Of a DNA stretch of 21,256 nucleotides, positions 1 to 8,393 are shown piece by piece. A program made the position numbers and the translations under genes. This DNA comes from SYFY01 sp031385325. GTDB taxonomy: Bacteria; Pseudomonadota; Gammaproteobacteria; Pseudomonadales; Azotimanducaceae. The notes beneath the pieces are model-generated. The model saw only the letters and a program-made list of their open reading frames with translations, ran no database searches and was not told the DNA's origin. The DNA is taken from NCBI GenBank assembly GCA_031385325.1, contig JANNBJ010000129.1, positions 1-21,256 of the forward strand, written 5' to 3'. Numbering within the stretch: the stretch's first letter is position 1; every line of letters begins with the position of its first letter.

Positions 1-2
1 TG

Positions 3-2243
3 CTTGAAGAAAACGCTCTGGAATTGGTCTGCGTTGATCTGGTTCGCAAAGACCAAGGCTTCAAAGGAGCTCATGAAACTGCGCCGCAGGTCATGGCCGA
101 TTCAGCTGCGGCAATCATGTACACCTCTGGCTCGACAGGAAAGCCCAAGGGCGCCGTCATCACACATCGAAACATCGTGCGGCTGGTTTGTGGCACAGAC
201 TACGTGCCGTTTGGCCCCGAGCGGACTTTCCTCCAGCTTGCACCGCCGGTCTTTGATGCCTCGACGTTCGAGATCTGGGGTGCACTGCTCAATGGCGGCA
301 GGTGCGCCATCATGGCTGAACGGCAACCATCGCTCCGATCCATAGCGCACGCCATCGAAAAATACCGGGTGGATACACTGTGGCTGACGGCTTCGCTGTT
401 CAATGCTTTCATAGACGAGCAGCCGGACCTGCTGAGCGGTGTTTCCTGGCTTGTTACCGGCGGTGAGGCACTATCGGTGTCCCATATCAGGCGAGCGATT
501 CAGCTTCTACCAAACGTAAATTTCGTGAATGGTTATGGGCCGACCGAGACCACGACGTTTGCATGTTGCTACGCGATTCCAAAGGTGCTGCCGGTTGATA
601 TCCCTTCGATTCCCATTGGGCGACCCGTTGCGAATACGTACTGCCATGTGCTCGACAAACACGGTCAACTGGTGCCGATTGGTGTACCTGGCGAACTCTA
701 TATAGGCGGCGATGGGGTGGCGGCAGGGTATCTAGATCGCACATCCCTGACCGCGGAGCGATTCGTTCCATCGCCTTTTGGTGACGGCCGTACGCTCTAC
801 AAGTCCGGCGACCGGGTTCGCTTCCGACCTGATGGCTGTCTTGAATTCATGGGCCGATTCGATGAGCAGGTGAAACTGCGCGGATTTCGTATCGAACCTG
901 CCGAGATCGAAGTCGTATTGACAGAACTCCCGGTTATTCGACAGGCCCTCGTGATGGTGCGTGAGGATCACTCCGGTGACAGACAACTGGTTGCGTACCT
1001 TGTTGGTGAGGGTATCGAAGCCGAGTCTGTCAAAGCTCACCTCTCTCGTCGTTTGCCGGAGTACATGCGTCCTGCCGCGATGGTCATGCTGCCAATGATG
1101 CCACTCACGCCCAATGGCAAGGTCGACCGTCGCGCTTTGCCTGTACCGGATGCGACGTTCACTAATCGAGATCGGGTGTCAGGTGTTCCGGGTACGGCCA
1201 TGGAACGGGAGATCCATCGAATCTGGTCACAGATCATGGAGATTCACGAGTTTGGTGTGCATGACAACTTCTTTGCACTCGGCGGTCATTCACTCCTGGC
1301 GGCACGTGTTACCCACCGAATAAGCGAGCAATTCAACGTCGAAGTGTCGCTTCGTATGCTGTTTGAAAATCCAACGGTGGCTGGCCTGGCAAACAGCTTG
1401 AGCCTCAAGGATTCCAAGATCGGTGGCAAAACCCAGGTCGAATCCGTTGCCCTGGCCGTTCCAGTGACGGATGCCCTGGTGAGCATTGTCCGGCCAAGCA
1501 GAGGCAGGGGCTGGGTGGTTTGTGTGGGAGGGCATGTCATCGAATCGCTGCTGGCGCTGCCTGAAGATATTGGCATCCTCTATCTGGGGAGTGGGGCGAC
1601 TGATCCACTCCTATTCCATCGCCAGGGGATAAATGGCGCTGTCAGGCGTTATGTGAAGGAGATACAGAGTCTGCACCTGACCGGGCGGTTCGTGACGATT
1701 GGCTTCAGCTATGGTGGCCTCGTGGCGTACGCCTTGACCGCGGAACTTCGCAAGCTGCCGGGTTATCTGATCGATTGTGTGCTTCTCGAGCCATCAACCC
1801 CTGGCTCGCGTACCAAGCCAATACTTTCGTTGCTGTCGAGGGGAGTCGCGTTTCTTGGCAGATTAGTCCGGCAGGGTCCACCAGCGTTTGCTCAAGCGGT
1901 ACGAAATCGAGTGGAAGCGAAAACTGGTTTGGCGGATAACACGGTGGCTTCCGAAGCAGATCGGGAGTGGAATCACATTGGTCCACAACTGATCATCAAT
2001 GTCACTCGTTATCGACCCAGGCGAACGGCATCGACGGGGGTACATCTGCTCATCGGTGATCACTGGATCGAACATCAGCTCGGTCGCTTTCAGCGGCGAT
2101 TCACGGCTCAGCCATCGATTCATTCCCTCGGTAACATCAATCACCACGCTGTCGTTGATCGGGCAGACATCATTCAGCGCTGGCGCAAGTTGTTGGAGAC
2201 TATTCTTCACGAGGTGTCCGCAGATGCTGAAGATGCTGAATAA
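3..2243 (+). CDS. NRPS C-terminal module: A (Val-like)-PCP-thioesterase, 5' end outside window
   Basis: The frame is already open at the left edge, so this is the end of a longer NRPS gene. The adenylation domain activates an amino acid as aminoacyl-AMP and loads it on the following carrier; the thioesterase releases the finished peptide. Visible A-domain motifs: TSGSTGKPKG (near nt 120), FDAS, GYGPTETT (near 532), RGFRIEPAEIE and PNGKVDR. Reading the pocket residues by eye gives D-A-F-W-V-G-G-T-F-K, one conservative change from the known valine code DAFWIGGTFK. The carrier is GGHS (Ser codon 1290-1292). The TE domain shows GFSYGG with its nucleophile Ser codon at 1707-1709 and a late NHHAVV motif likely to carry the catalytic His. 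Any condensation domain of this module lies outside the window. Family and order are certain; substrate prediction is moderate. Confidence 0.95.
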   Translation, partial: LEENALELVCVDLVRKDQGFKGAHETAPQVMADSAAAIMYTSGSTGKPKGAVITHRNIVRLVCGTDYVPFGPERTFLQLAPPVFDASTFEIWGALLNGGRCAIMAERQPSLRSIAHAIEKYRVDTLWLTASLFNAFIDEQPDLLSGVSWLVTGGEALSVSHIRRAIQLLPNVNFVNGYGPTETTTFACCYAIPKVLPVDIPSIPIGRPVANTYCHVLDKHGQLVPIGVPGELYIGGDGVAAGYLDRTSLTAERFVPSPFGDGRTLYKSGDRVRFRPDGCLEFMGRFDEQVKLRGFRIEPAEIEVVLTELPVIRQALVMVREDHSGDRQLVAYLVGEGIEAESVKAHLSRRLPEYMRPAAMVMLPMMPLTPNGKVDRRALPVPDATFTNRDRVSGVPGTAMEREIHRIWSQIMEIHEFGVHDNFFALGGHSLLAARVTHRISEQFNVEVSLRMLFENPTVAGLANSLSLKDSKIGGKTQVESVALAVPVTDALVSIVRPSRGRGWVVCVGGHVIESLLALPEDIGILYLGSGATDPLLFHRQGINGAVRRYVKEIQSLHLTGRFVTIGFSYGGLVAYALTAELRKLPGYLIDCVLLEPSTPGSRTKPILSLLSRGVAFLGRLVRQGPPAFAQAVRNRVEAKTGLADNTVASEADREWNHIGPQLIINVTRYRPRRTASTGVHLLIGDHWIEHQLGRFQRRFTAQPSIHSLGNINHHAVVDRADIIQRWRKLLETILHEVSADAEDAE

Positions 2244-2250
2244 GACAAGG

Positions 2251-2684
2251 TCAGTCGGACTGATGAGGCATCATCGCACGAGCGAACTGTTCTGTGATTT
2301 TCGTGGGGCGAGTGATTGCGCTGCCCACCACTACCGCCCAGGAACCAATCAACATCGCCGCAGTTGCTTGACCCGGCGTATCGTATCGACCTTCGGCAAT
2401 GACAGGTATGTGCACGCGTTGAACCAGTGTGTGCACCAGGTCGAGATCCGGACCAGCCGCAGCAGACAGTCCGTCGACGTAGCCGGCCAATGTGGTGGCC
2501 AGCGCATCCGCACCCAAGTCCATGGCACAGCGACCGTCGTCAAGGCAAGAACGTCGGCCATCTTTTGCATGAACAGACTGCGATACAACGGATGAAGGCG
2601 GTGAGCCTGACAAGACACCACAAGCCCGCGCGGGATGATTTCCCGGAAGTGCCTGATAGTGTGGTTTCCAGTGTCAACGGCCAT
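2251..2684 (-). pseudogene. nanE: nanE remnant (N-acetylmannosamine-6-phosphate 2-epimerase)
   Basis: Intact NanE (about 230 aa) converts ManNAc-6-P to GlcNAc-6-P in sialic-acid catabolism. Read on the minus strand, one frame gives an N-terminal piece, GLVVSCQA followed by FMQKMA. Near 2540-2555 the reading must jump frame to continue as DDGRCAMDLGADALATTLAGY and VIAEGRYDTPGQA, then VVVGSAITRP, which is a typical NanE C-terminus. Roughly a hundred central codons are missing between the two pieces, so the product cannot fold as the TIM barrel. It lies antisense between two NRPS genes and fills what would otherwise be a 500-bp gap. The upstream limit of the remnant is uncertain. Identification rests on recognising the conserved NanE C-terminal motifs. 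Confidence 0.8.
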
Positions 2685-2731
2685 GCGGCACCCGCTTCTG
2701 TCTTGCCTGATGCAAGAAGTCTAATGCAACC

Positions 2732-2737
2732 GGGAGG
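2732..2737 (+). promoter_or_regulatory. Ribosome binding site of the A-PCP gene
   Basis: GGGAGG lies 3 nt upstream of the ATG at 2741, which supports that start although the spacing is short. Confidence 0.6.
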
Positions 2738-2740
2738 CGC

Positions 2741-4492
2741 ATGGTGTCAGCCATAGCCAGACGATTTGAATCAATTGCGGCGCTCCATTCGACGCGGGAA
2801 GCCGTCAAGTCAGGGACTCGCGTGCTGACCTATGGTGACCTCGACCGTTGTGCAGAAGAACTCGCCAATCGGATTCGAGCGCTCCTCGGTGCTGATGATG
2901 GATCTGTTGGACTTCTACTCGAACATGGTGTTGATCTTGCTACAGGTGCACTGGCTTGTCTGAAAGCAGGTCGTACCCACATTCCCCTTGATCTGAATAA
3001 CCCCGCCGAGCGTCAGATAGCAATACTTGGTGACGCGCAGGCACGGCTCGTATTGAAGATGAAGTCCACTCCTCTGCCGCCCCTCGATGGGGTAGTTGTG
3101 CTGGAAATGGATGAACCCGCCGCATTCGCGTTGCTGCCTCCGGTAGCCTGTGACTCAGACCATCCTGACGTTGCCTTTCTCCTGTACACCTCTGGATCAA
3201 CCGGGGAGCCTAAAGGAGTTATCTACCGGCATGACAGCGTCGTGGCCCGGGTTGCAGACTTCAATCGGTTTGCCGTTGGTCCCGGAGATCGCATCACCGC
3301 TCTGGGCTCCGGGGGTATGAACATGTACCGCGCGCTGCTCACCGGCGCCACCCTGGTTGCATTGAATCTGCGAGAAGTCAGTGTTGACGACCTGCCACAG
3401 TGGCTCGCTGACGAGCACATCACCGTTTATCACTCGGTGCCGACTGTCCTTCGCCGACTGATGTCTTCGCTTCCAGGCAGACTCGATCTTCCCGATCTGC
3501 GGCTGGTCAACATTACCGGCGAAACAATGCTGTCGAGTGATGTCGCGATGTTCCGTGAGTGGTTTCCGGCGACCTGCGAACTGGTCAACGGTCTCGGAAC
3601 GACGGAAGCCGGTACTTTTTGCGAGTTTCGCATCGACGGGAGCACGCCGGTGATGGCAGGTCCGGTTGCCGTGGGATATGCCATTGAGGGGAATGAAGTA
3701 CTTTTGCTGACGCAGGATGGTGCAGTGGTGCCGGATGGTGAAATCGGCGAAATCGTCGTTGTTGGCGAGCACCTCGCGGCGGGGTACTGGCGGCAACCAT
3801 TGAGAACCGCGGATCGCTTTTCTGTAGTTGAGTCAAATGGTACCCCGACGAGCAGAAGGACCTACAGGACCGGGGATCTTGGGCGATTTCTTCCGGATGG
3901 TTCATTACTCCATCTGGGTCGCGAGGACTTCCAGGTGAAGATTCGCGGACATCGGGTGGAAGTTGGCGAAGTCGAGGTCGCCTGTCGCAAGCATCACGCT
4001 GTGCGGGAAGTCGCTGTCGTTGGTCGTCCGGACTCGTCCGGAGTCATCCGTTTGTGCGGCTATGTCGTGCCGCAGCCCGATGCGTGTATCGACAGGTCTG
4101 AATTGATGACCTTTCTGCGCGACCGTTTGCCGGAGTACATGGTGCCGCGCAATATTGAAATTATCCCTGCACTGCCAGTTACCCCGAACGGAAAGGTGGA
4201 TCGTCTGGCCTTGCCAGATCCCGTCATCGCAGGCTCAAACGACTCCGCTGAACTGGTTGCCCCACCTAACGACCTCGAAAGAGTGCTGCTCGGACTCTGG
4301 AAGGAAATCCTGCAAGTCGAGAACGTATCGATTCACGATGACTTTTTCGCTCTGGGCGGCGATTCGATGGGTGCCACACGGGTGGTGGCCCGCATCTTCT
4401 CTGATCTGAATATCGAGATACCGGCGAGTACGGTGTTTCGCGCATCTACCATTGCCGACCTCGCACTCATGGTCGAAGAATTTCGCGCGTGA
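2741..4492 (+). CDS. Stand-alone atypical adenylation-carrier (A-PCP) protein
   Basis: A 583-aa two-domain protein with no condensation or release domain. A-domain motifs are present but divergent: YTSGSTGEPKG, GLGTTEAG in place of the usual YGPTE, YRTGDLGRFLPDG, RGHRVEVGEVE and PNGKVDRLALP with the catalytic Lys. At the position of the standard FD(A/x) motif the sequence reads LGSGGMNMYRALL, so the Asp that binds the alpha-amino group of ordinary substrates is missing. By family knowledge this points to a non-alpha-amino or carboxylic-acid substrate. The carrier is FFALGGDSM with Ser542. The following SGNH gene begins at the base after this stop codon, so the two are probably translated together. 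The arrangement recalls systems in which an A/carrier pair charges a group that a membrane-bound SGNH protein transfers, but that link is inference. Confidence 0.9.
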   Translation: MVSAIARRFESIAALHSTREAVKSGTRVLTYGDLDRCAEELANRIRALLGADDGSVGLLLEHGVDLATGALACLKAGRTHIPLDLNNPAERQIAILGDAQARLVLKMKSTPLPPLDGVVVLEMDEPAAFALLPPVACDSDHPDVAFLLYTSGSTGEPKGVIYRHDSVVARVADFNRFAVGPGDRITALGSGGMNMYRALLTGATLVALNLREVSVDDLPQWLADEHITVYHSVPTVLRRLMSSLPGRLDLPDLRLVNITGETMLSSDVAMFREWFPATCELVNGLGTTEAGTFCEFRIDGSTPVMAGPVAVGYAIEGNEVLLLTQDGAVVPDGEIGEIVVVGEHLAAGYWRQPLRTADRFSVVESNGTPTSRRTYRTGDLGRFLPDGSLLHLGREDFQVKIRGHRVEVGEVEVACRKHHAVREVAVVGRPDSSGVIRLCGYVVPQPDACIDRSELMTFLRDRLPEYMVPRNIEIIPALPVTPNGKVDRLALPDPVIAGSNDSAELVAPPNDLERVLLGLWKEILQVENVSIHDDFFALGGDSMGATRVVARIFSDLNIEIPASTVFRASTIADLALMVEEFRA

Positions 4493-5809
4493 ATGGATCT
4501 GTTGCGTTGCTCAGGACCGGAGTGTGAGCCCGTCGCGGTGGCGAATGTTCCTGCCCAGTTTGCGACTGCCATGCGTTCAAAAGTAAAGCCGTCTCGCGTT
4601 CGTGAATCGTTATACAGCGTTCTGATGAGTGGGCTCGCATTGGTGGTCAGCGTTGTCATCTTCGATTGGGTCTCCTACCGATTGATCTCCCCTGTCTACG
4701 TGAGTCACTTCCCCGACTATCGCACGTGGCATAAACCGTTAGGGTTTGCCGGTCGCAATGCGTACCCGTTCGATTACTTCGTTGCGCATGATCGCCGCGG
4801 TTTTGACATTGGCAGAGACCGGCGGGCCAAACACTGGGTGGAAGGTGAAATTTTCGACATCTGGTCAAACAGCCTCGGTTGTTATGACTCGGAACCCGAT
4901 CGATCCAAGCGCTATGTCTATCTCGTTGGCGACAGTTTTACCTGGGGCTATGCGCCCTATGATTCGAAGTTTGGAACATTGCTGGAAAGGTCGACTGGCT
5001 GGACGGTTTACAAGTGTGGGGTGACCCATAGCGGCCAGTGGCATCAACTGGACAAAATGCAGGAAATTCAAGCCCAGGTTGGAACCAGACCGGTCGCGAT
5101 GCTGGTCTTCTGGTACTTCAATGACATCGCCAATGACCGCTACTACCCACACAGTACTGTCGTTGATGGATGGCAAGTGGATGATGTTCAGATCGAACAG
5201 GATGGAACCCCGGAGCGGATCGATCGAGGAACATTGACGAGGCAGGTCCGTGAGCGCCTGCGTGCAATGGTTATCCAGCAGGGTCAACCTGAGTACACGC
5301 TGCGTGACACATTGCTGCAGTATTCCATTGTCTTCAATCTATTGCGGTGGACTAAACAGGCAGTGTTTTCCCGATCGTTGCCGGCGACCGCTAATGGGGA
5401 GACCATTGCCAGCGCAGTTCGAAAGAACCTGTACGACGTAGAATCGACGAGAGATGGCCGAGTGTTTTACTCAGCCAATCCAATTGCCGACCGAAACAAG
5501 GCGGCATTGCTTGCTCTCAAGCAGCAGGCGGCAGAATTCAATGCGATGTTCGCCGTTGTCCTGATTCCCACGCCTCAACATCCATTCGACACCCGATGGC
5601 ACGAAGAGGTGGTGGAGTTTCTGGATGAAAACGAAATGACGTCGGTTGATCTCGCCAGTTCCTTCATTGAACGGGAAGAGAGCGCTGAATCCGTCTTCCT
5701 GTTGGATGGACATCTTTCAAGACACGGCAATGCTGTCGTTGCACAGGTTCTCAAAGAGAAGTTCGGTGATTTGATCAATGGCCGACTCACTCAGCCGCCA
5801 ACCTTTTGA
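4493..5809 (+). CDS. Membrane-anchored SGNH/GDSL-like hydrolase or acyltransferase
   Basis: A 438-aa protein with one hydrophobic segment at about residues 40-66, consistent with an N-terminal membrane anchor and an external catalytic domain. SGNH blocks are visible: VYLVGDSFTWG (nucleophile Ser148), VFWYFNDIAND (Asn210-Asp211), and LLDGHLSRHGN near the C-terminus (Asp405, His407) as the catalytic D-x-H pair. Such proteins hydrolyse or transfer acyl esters; relatives such as DltD and AlgJ/AlgX act in cell-surface modification. The ATG at 4493 directly follows the TGA of the A-PCP gene, suggesting coupled translation. An internal ATG at 4571 would give a shorter, more typical cytoplasmic tail and is a real alternative. 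The substrate cannot be read from sequence. Confidence 0.8.
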   Translation: MDLLRCSGPECEPVAVANVPAQFATAMRSKVKPSRVRESLYSVLMSGLALVVSVVIFDWVSYRLISPVYVSHFPDYRTWHKPLGFAGRNAYPFDYFVAHDRRGFDIGRDRRAKHWVEGEIFDIWSNSLGCYDSEPDRSKRYVYLVGDSFTWGYAPYDSKFGTLLERSTGWTVYKCGVTHSGQWHQLDKMQEIQAQVGTRPVAMLVFWYFNDIANDRYYPHSTVVDGWQVDDVQIEQDGTPERIDRGTLTRQVRERLRAMVIQQGQPEYTLRDTLLQYSIVFNLLRWTKQAVFSRSLPATANGETIASAVRKNLYDVESTRDGRVFYSANPIADRNKAALLALKQQAAEFNAMFAVVLIPTPQHPFDTRWHEEVVEFLDENEMTSVDLASSFIEREESAESVFLLDGHLSRHGNAVVAQVLKEKFGDLINGRLTQPPTF

Positions 5810-5866
5810 GCGACTTGTTCGGAGGTTGAGCAATTGGCCCGGTGACACAATCCCGGGTTCATCGCG

Positions 5867-7209
5867 TCAGACAGCGCCGCTCCTGCGGCCTAATTGAGCC
5901 TCAATGTCTGCCACGCTCCGAAACGAATATTCCCTGCCTCGTTTGCTCAGGATCAAGAGTCGTTCGTCTGCCAGTTTCAGCAGGTCCGTCCTGGCTGTCT
6001 GATAGGTCACCCCATGCGATTTCCGATGACTTTCATGGTGTAGGCAGTTCCGGGGTGCTTGATTGCGCGGCTGATCAACGTGATCTGTCGATGATTCAGG
6101 TCTGATGAACCGAGCAACTCATCCACACTCCGAACCTCTTCGGACTTGCGTGCAAGATACTGATGCCGTTTTGTTATCGCGCTCGTAGTGACTCTAAGGT
6201 TGTAGTCCAGAAAATAAGTGGCATCGAAGTCGTCGGTCTCCGTATAAAGATAGGCGCGGGTGTATTGAACAGGCGCCCGTCGAATGATTGCGGAGATCGA
6301 AACAAACTCCATCATCCAGTATTTGTGTCGTGCCATTGACCAATAGAACAGAGCTCTCGCTGCACGACCATTGCCGTCAACAAATGGATGGTCGTAGCCA
6401 ATCGTCAAATGAAGGAGGATCGAACGAACAACCGGGTGAATGAACGAGGTTTGGCTCACCTCCCGAGAATTCGCGAAATTACAAAGAGTCTGGATACGTG
6501 ATGAGAGTTCACTCGATGGAGGCGGCTTGTGAAGCACGGAGTTGTCTCGATTGTCGATTACGGCAACCTCATCAGATTCAATTCGAAATCGACCTTCTGC
6601 ATGGCTTTCGTCAAGCGTTCCATCAGTGACGATACGGTGAAGTTCCAGCAGGAGTGCTTCGTTGAGATCATCTTTGACATGGTCTCGCACAAATTCCATC
6701 GCTCGAAAATTGTTGAAGATCATCTGCTCACTGCGATTCGCAGGCTTGCGCCCTTCACGAAGCATGGCCTTGGCCACGTGGTGTGTAGTCGAAGTGCCTT
6801 CGAGCTGACTGGAGGTTATCGCTTCTTCGAAAAGAGAACTTATCAAGTACCGATCCCGTAAGTTTGGGTTCGTCACTTCGCTCGGTAACTCGACGCGGCC
6901 ACTCGCATCCTGGTCGATCCGGTGCAATCTTTCGTGCAGGAAGTCAGGAAGCGTGTATTCAAAGTTGCGACCGTCAGTGCTTAAGAAGGGGAGCTTTTTC
7001 GCCGTGCTCGACCGGCCAAGTTTCAAGGCAATCCACCATTCCTCGCGAGTCAACTTTGGCGGAGATGTCAGATCCCGAATTTTATCCCAATGCTCATAAC
7101 GGCCAGGCGGAAGGTTCGCTGCACCAGCAGTAATCAATCAAATCAGCTTTTCACCGTCCATCGAACCAAGCAATTCTCGTATGGGTGGTGGTGTCTTCGG
7201 CAAATTCAT
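5867..7209 (-). pseudogene. fic: Fic-family AMPylase-like gene with in-frame UGA and C-terminal frameshift
   Basis: Fic proteins usually transfer AMP from ATP to target hydroxyls. The main open frame (7137 to 6007) carries the class-type inhibitory motif SSQLEG (Ser109-Gly114) and the catalytic motif HPFVDGNGRAAR (His250). Upstream of it, the same frame encodes a typical family N-terminus, MNLPKTPPPIRELLGSMDG, starting with ATG at 7209-7207, but a TGA at 7140-7138 interrupts it. At the other end the frame stops after VIGNRMG, while the expected winged-helix tail (KSHGVTYQTARTDLLKLAD) continues in another frame to a TGA at 5869-5867. One A missing from the A-run near 6020 explains the shift. 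If the stop and shift are real, a 376-aa protein from a TTG at 7137 might still be made, with an intact Fic core. Confidence 0.85.
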
Positions 7210-7337
7210 ACTAACTAACTACTAATTCATACAGATTTAGTGAGTATAGGCTGCGGTCAAGCAAGTACTAGTTGAAGTCAAATTAGTAGATAGCGCTTTC
7301 GTCGATCACCTGACCATCCTGAACAGCGACGCCCCGC
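7210..7337. other. AT-rich intergenic stretch upstream of fic
   Basis: No gene is seen. It is more AT-rich than its surroundings, as expected for a promoter region of the leftward fic gene. It contains tandem ACTA units at about 7212-7222, and the octamer ATTCATAC occurs at two places, the first of them covering the fic ATG. No convincing -35/-10 pair was identified. Confidence 0.4.
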
Positions 7338-7406
7338 TTTCTCACCTTGATTGTCGCTGGTTTCTCATCCTGATTGTCGCGGCGTTCTTATCTTGTTTGT
7401 CGCGCT
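7338..7406 (+). repeat. Three tandem 23-bp direct repeats
   Basis: Units at 7338-7360, 7361-7383 and 7384-7406 follow each other with exact 23-bp period. The shared core is CTCAYCYTGATTGTCGC; the third unit is the most diverged. The array lies just where the following hypothetical reading frame loses its N-terminus. Multiple short direct repeats of about this length are a known property of IS21-family ends, so this may be an abandoned transposon end. No transposase or terminal CA dinucleotide was established, so that origin is inference. Confidence 0.7.
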
Positions 7407-7844
7407 GCATTTCCCTTATGTTTACCTAAGAACGGGGTCCGATCCGGAGGGGAACGTGACACTTGAGATTGTCAACTCTGGAAGTGGCTCAGCTTGGATC
7501 GATAAAGCAACGATCAGACGTCATACCATGGGTTTCCCTTGGAAATATACTCCGGGTGACCCCGATCAGTTTCTAGAATTCGACCTGTTACAACTGGATT
7601 CAACCTACGAATACGCCGACGTCGTTGATTTCATTTGCCAAGGTATTTCCGAATCTCAGCCAGCTAAATCTGCCGAGATGTGTACGTTCGCCGCGCTGCC
7701 TAAATCGTTGTCCCCATACGAGAAACACGTGATTATCAGTGTGCCATTTCGCCAAGTATCAGAGAGGTTCCTGATAGAGCTGCATGGGCATCTCTACCTT
7801 GAAGTCGAATATCGCGACCAGTATGGAAACTACTGCTCCACTAC
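7407..7844 (+). pseudogene. Truncated hypothetical protein joined to the hicA remnant
   Basis: The open frame technically starts at a TTG (7351) inside the 23-bp repeats, but its protein-like part begins near RTGSDPEGNVTLEIVNSGSG and runs to about EYRDQYGNYCSTTR. This resembles an extracytoplasmic or beta-rich domain of unknown function, with alternating hydrophobic strands. I recognise no family. After about 7845 the frame runs out of phase through hicA sequence and stops at 7938, so the last ~30 residues are not native. Both ends therefore look broken: the start by the repeat array, the end by a recombination junction. It could still be expressed as a hybrid, but no start or ribosome site supports this. 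Confidence 0.5.
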
Positions 7845-7976
7845 ACGAAGGGCTCTCACCAGCAATTCAAGCACCCAACCAAACTCGGCAAGGTTACGGT
7901 CCCGCATCCGAAGCATGACCTGCCGATCGGCACTCTGAAGTCGATTGAAAAGCAGGCGGGAATAAAACTGAAGTAG
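7845..7976 (+). pseudogene. hicA: hicA toxin, C-terminal fragment only
   Basis: In the frame of codon 7845 the sequence reads KGSHQQFKHPTK, then KVTVPHPKHDLPIGTLKSI and a stop at 7974-7976. This is the conserved C-terminal part of HicA, a small mRNA interferase with a dsRBD-like fold; the His in GSHQQF is the family's catalytic residue. The N-terminal ~20 residues, including the DGW segment, are absent: upstream in-frame sequence is unlike HicA and belongs to the neighbouring hypothetical gene. No start codon with a ribosome site is visible, so functional toxin is unlikely. The stop codon overlaps the hicB ribosome site, the normal hicA-hicB arrangement. Confidence 0.85.
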
Positions 7977-7984
7977 GAGGTGAT
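7975..7984 (+). promoter_or_regulatory. Strong Shine-Dalgarno of hicB
   Basis: AGGAGGTGAT ends right before the hicB ATG and begins inside the hicA stop codon, which fits translational coupling of the original pair. Confidence 0.85.
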
Positions 7985-8374
7985 ATGGGTTCAGTCGTCG
8001 TATATCCGGTCGTCGTCCACAAGGACGATACTTCGGACTATGGCATCAGCGTTCCGGATGTACCTGGGTGCGTTTCTGCCGGCGCCACTCTGTCAGAAGC
8101 ATTCGAAGGCATCCGCGAGGCAATCTACTGTCATGCCGAAGGGCTGTTGATGAATGGCGAACATCTGCCTGCGCCTTCAACTGGCGAGGCCATCGATGTC
8201 GATGGGGGCTCACTCGCTTTCGTTGATGTCGAAATGGACAAGATCTCATCCGAAGTCGAACGCGTGAACGCAACTCTGCCCAAGTGGTTGATCGGCTTGA
8301 TCGATCAACAAACTGGCAACCGCTCACGATTTCTGGCGGAGTCTGCCATGAAGGCACTCCGATCCAGGTCGTAA
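7985..8374 (+). CDS. hicB: HicB-family antitoxin
   Basis: A 129-aa protein of normal length for HicB antitoxins. The N-terminal part (VVYPVVVHKDDTSDYGISVPDVPGC, which I see as residues 4-28) is the partly degraded RNase-H-like fold that binds HicA. The C-terminal part (ATLPKWLIGLIDQ, then NRSRFLAESAMKAL) looks like a ribbon-helix-helix DNA-binding domain, as in HicB proteins that repress their own operon. It is preceded by a hicA gene reduced to its last ~43 codons, so it appears to be an orphan antitoxin. It may still neutralise HicA toxins encoded elsewhere. Confidence 0.92.
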   Translation: MGSVVVYPVVVHKDDTSDYGISVPDVPGCVSAGATLSEAFEGIREAIYCHAEGLLMNGEHLPAPSTGEAIDVDGGSLAFVDVEMDKISSEVERVNATLPKWLIGLIDQQTGNRSRFLAESAMKALRSRS

Positions 8375-8393
8375 CCAAATCGCGTGAATATTG

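Noticed and set aside
3197..3796. 199-codon open frame antisense to the A-PCP gene
   Set aside because: It lies fully inside a clear NRPS gene on the other strand, has no family motifs and no ribosome site.
5838..5856. Possible terminator hairpin (CCCGG ... CCGGG) between the SGNH gene and fic
   Set aside because: Only 5 bp of stem with a loop of about 10 nt and no U-tract; too weak to call.
7338..7406. CRISPR array
   Set aside because: The three units are directly adjacent with no spacers, and no cas genes are present.
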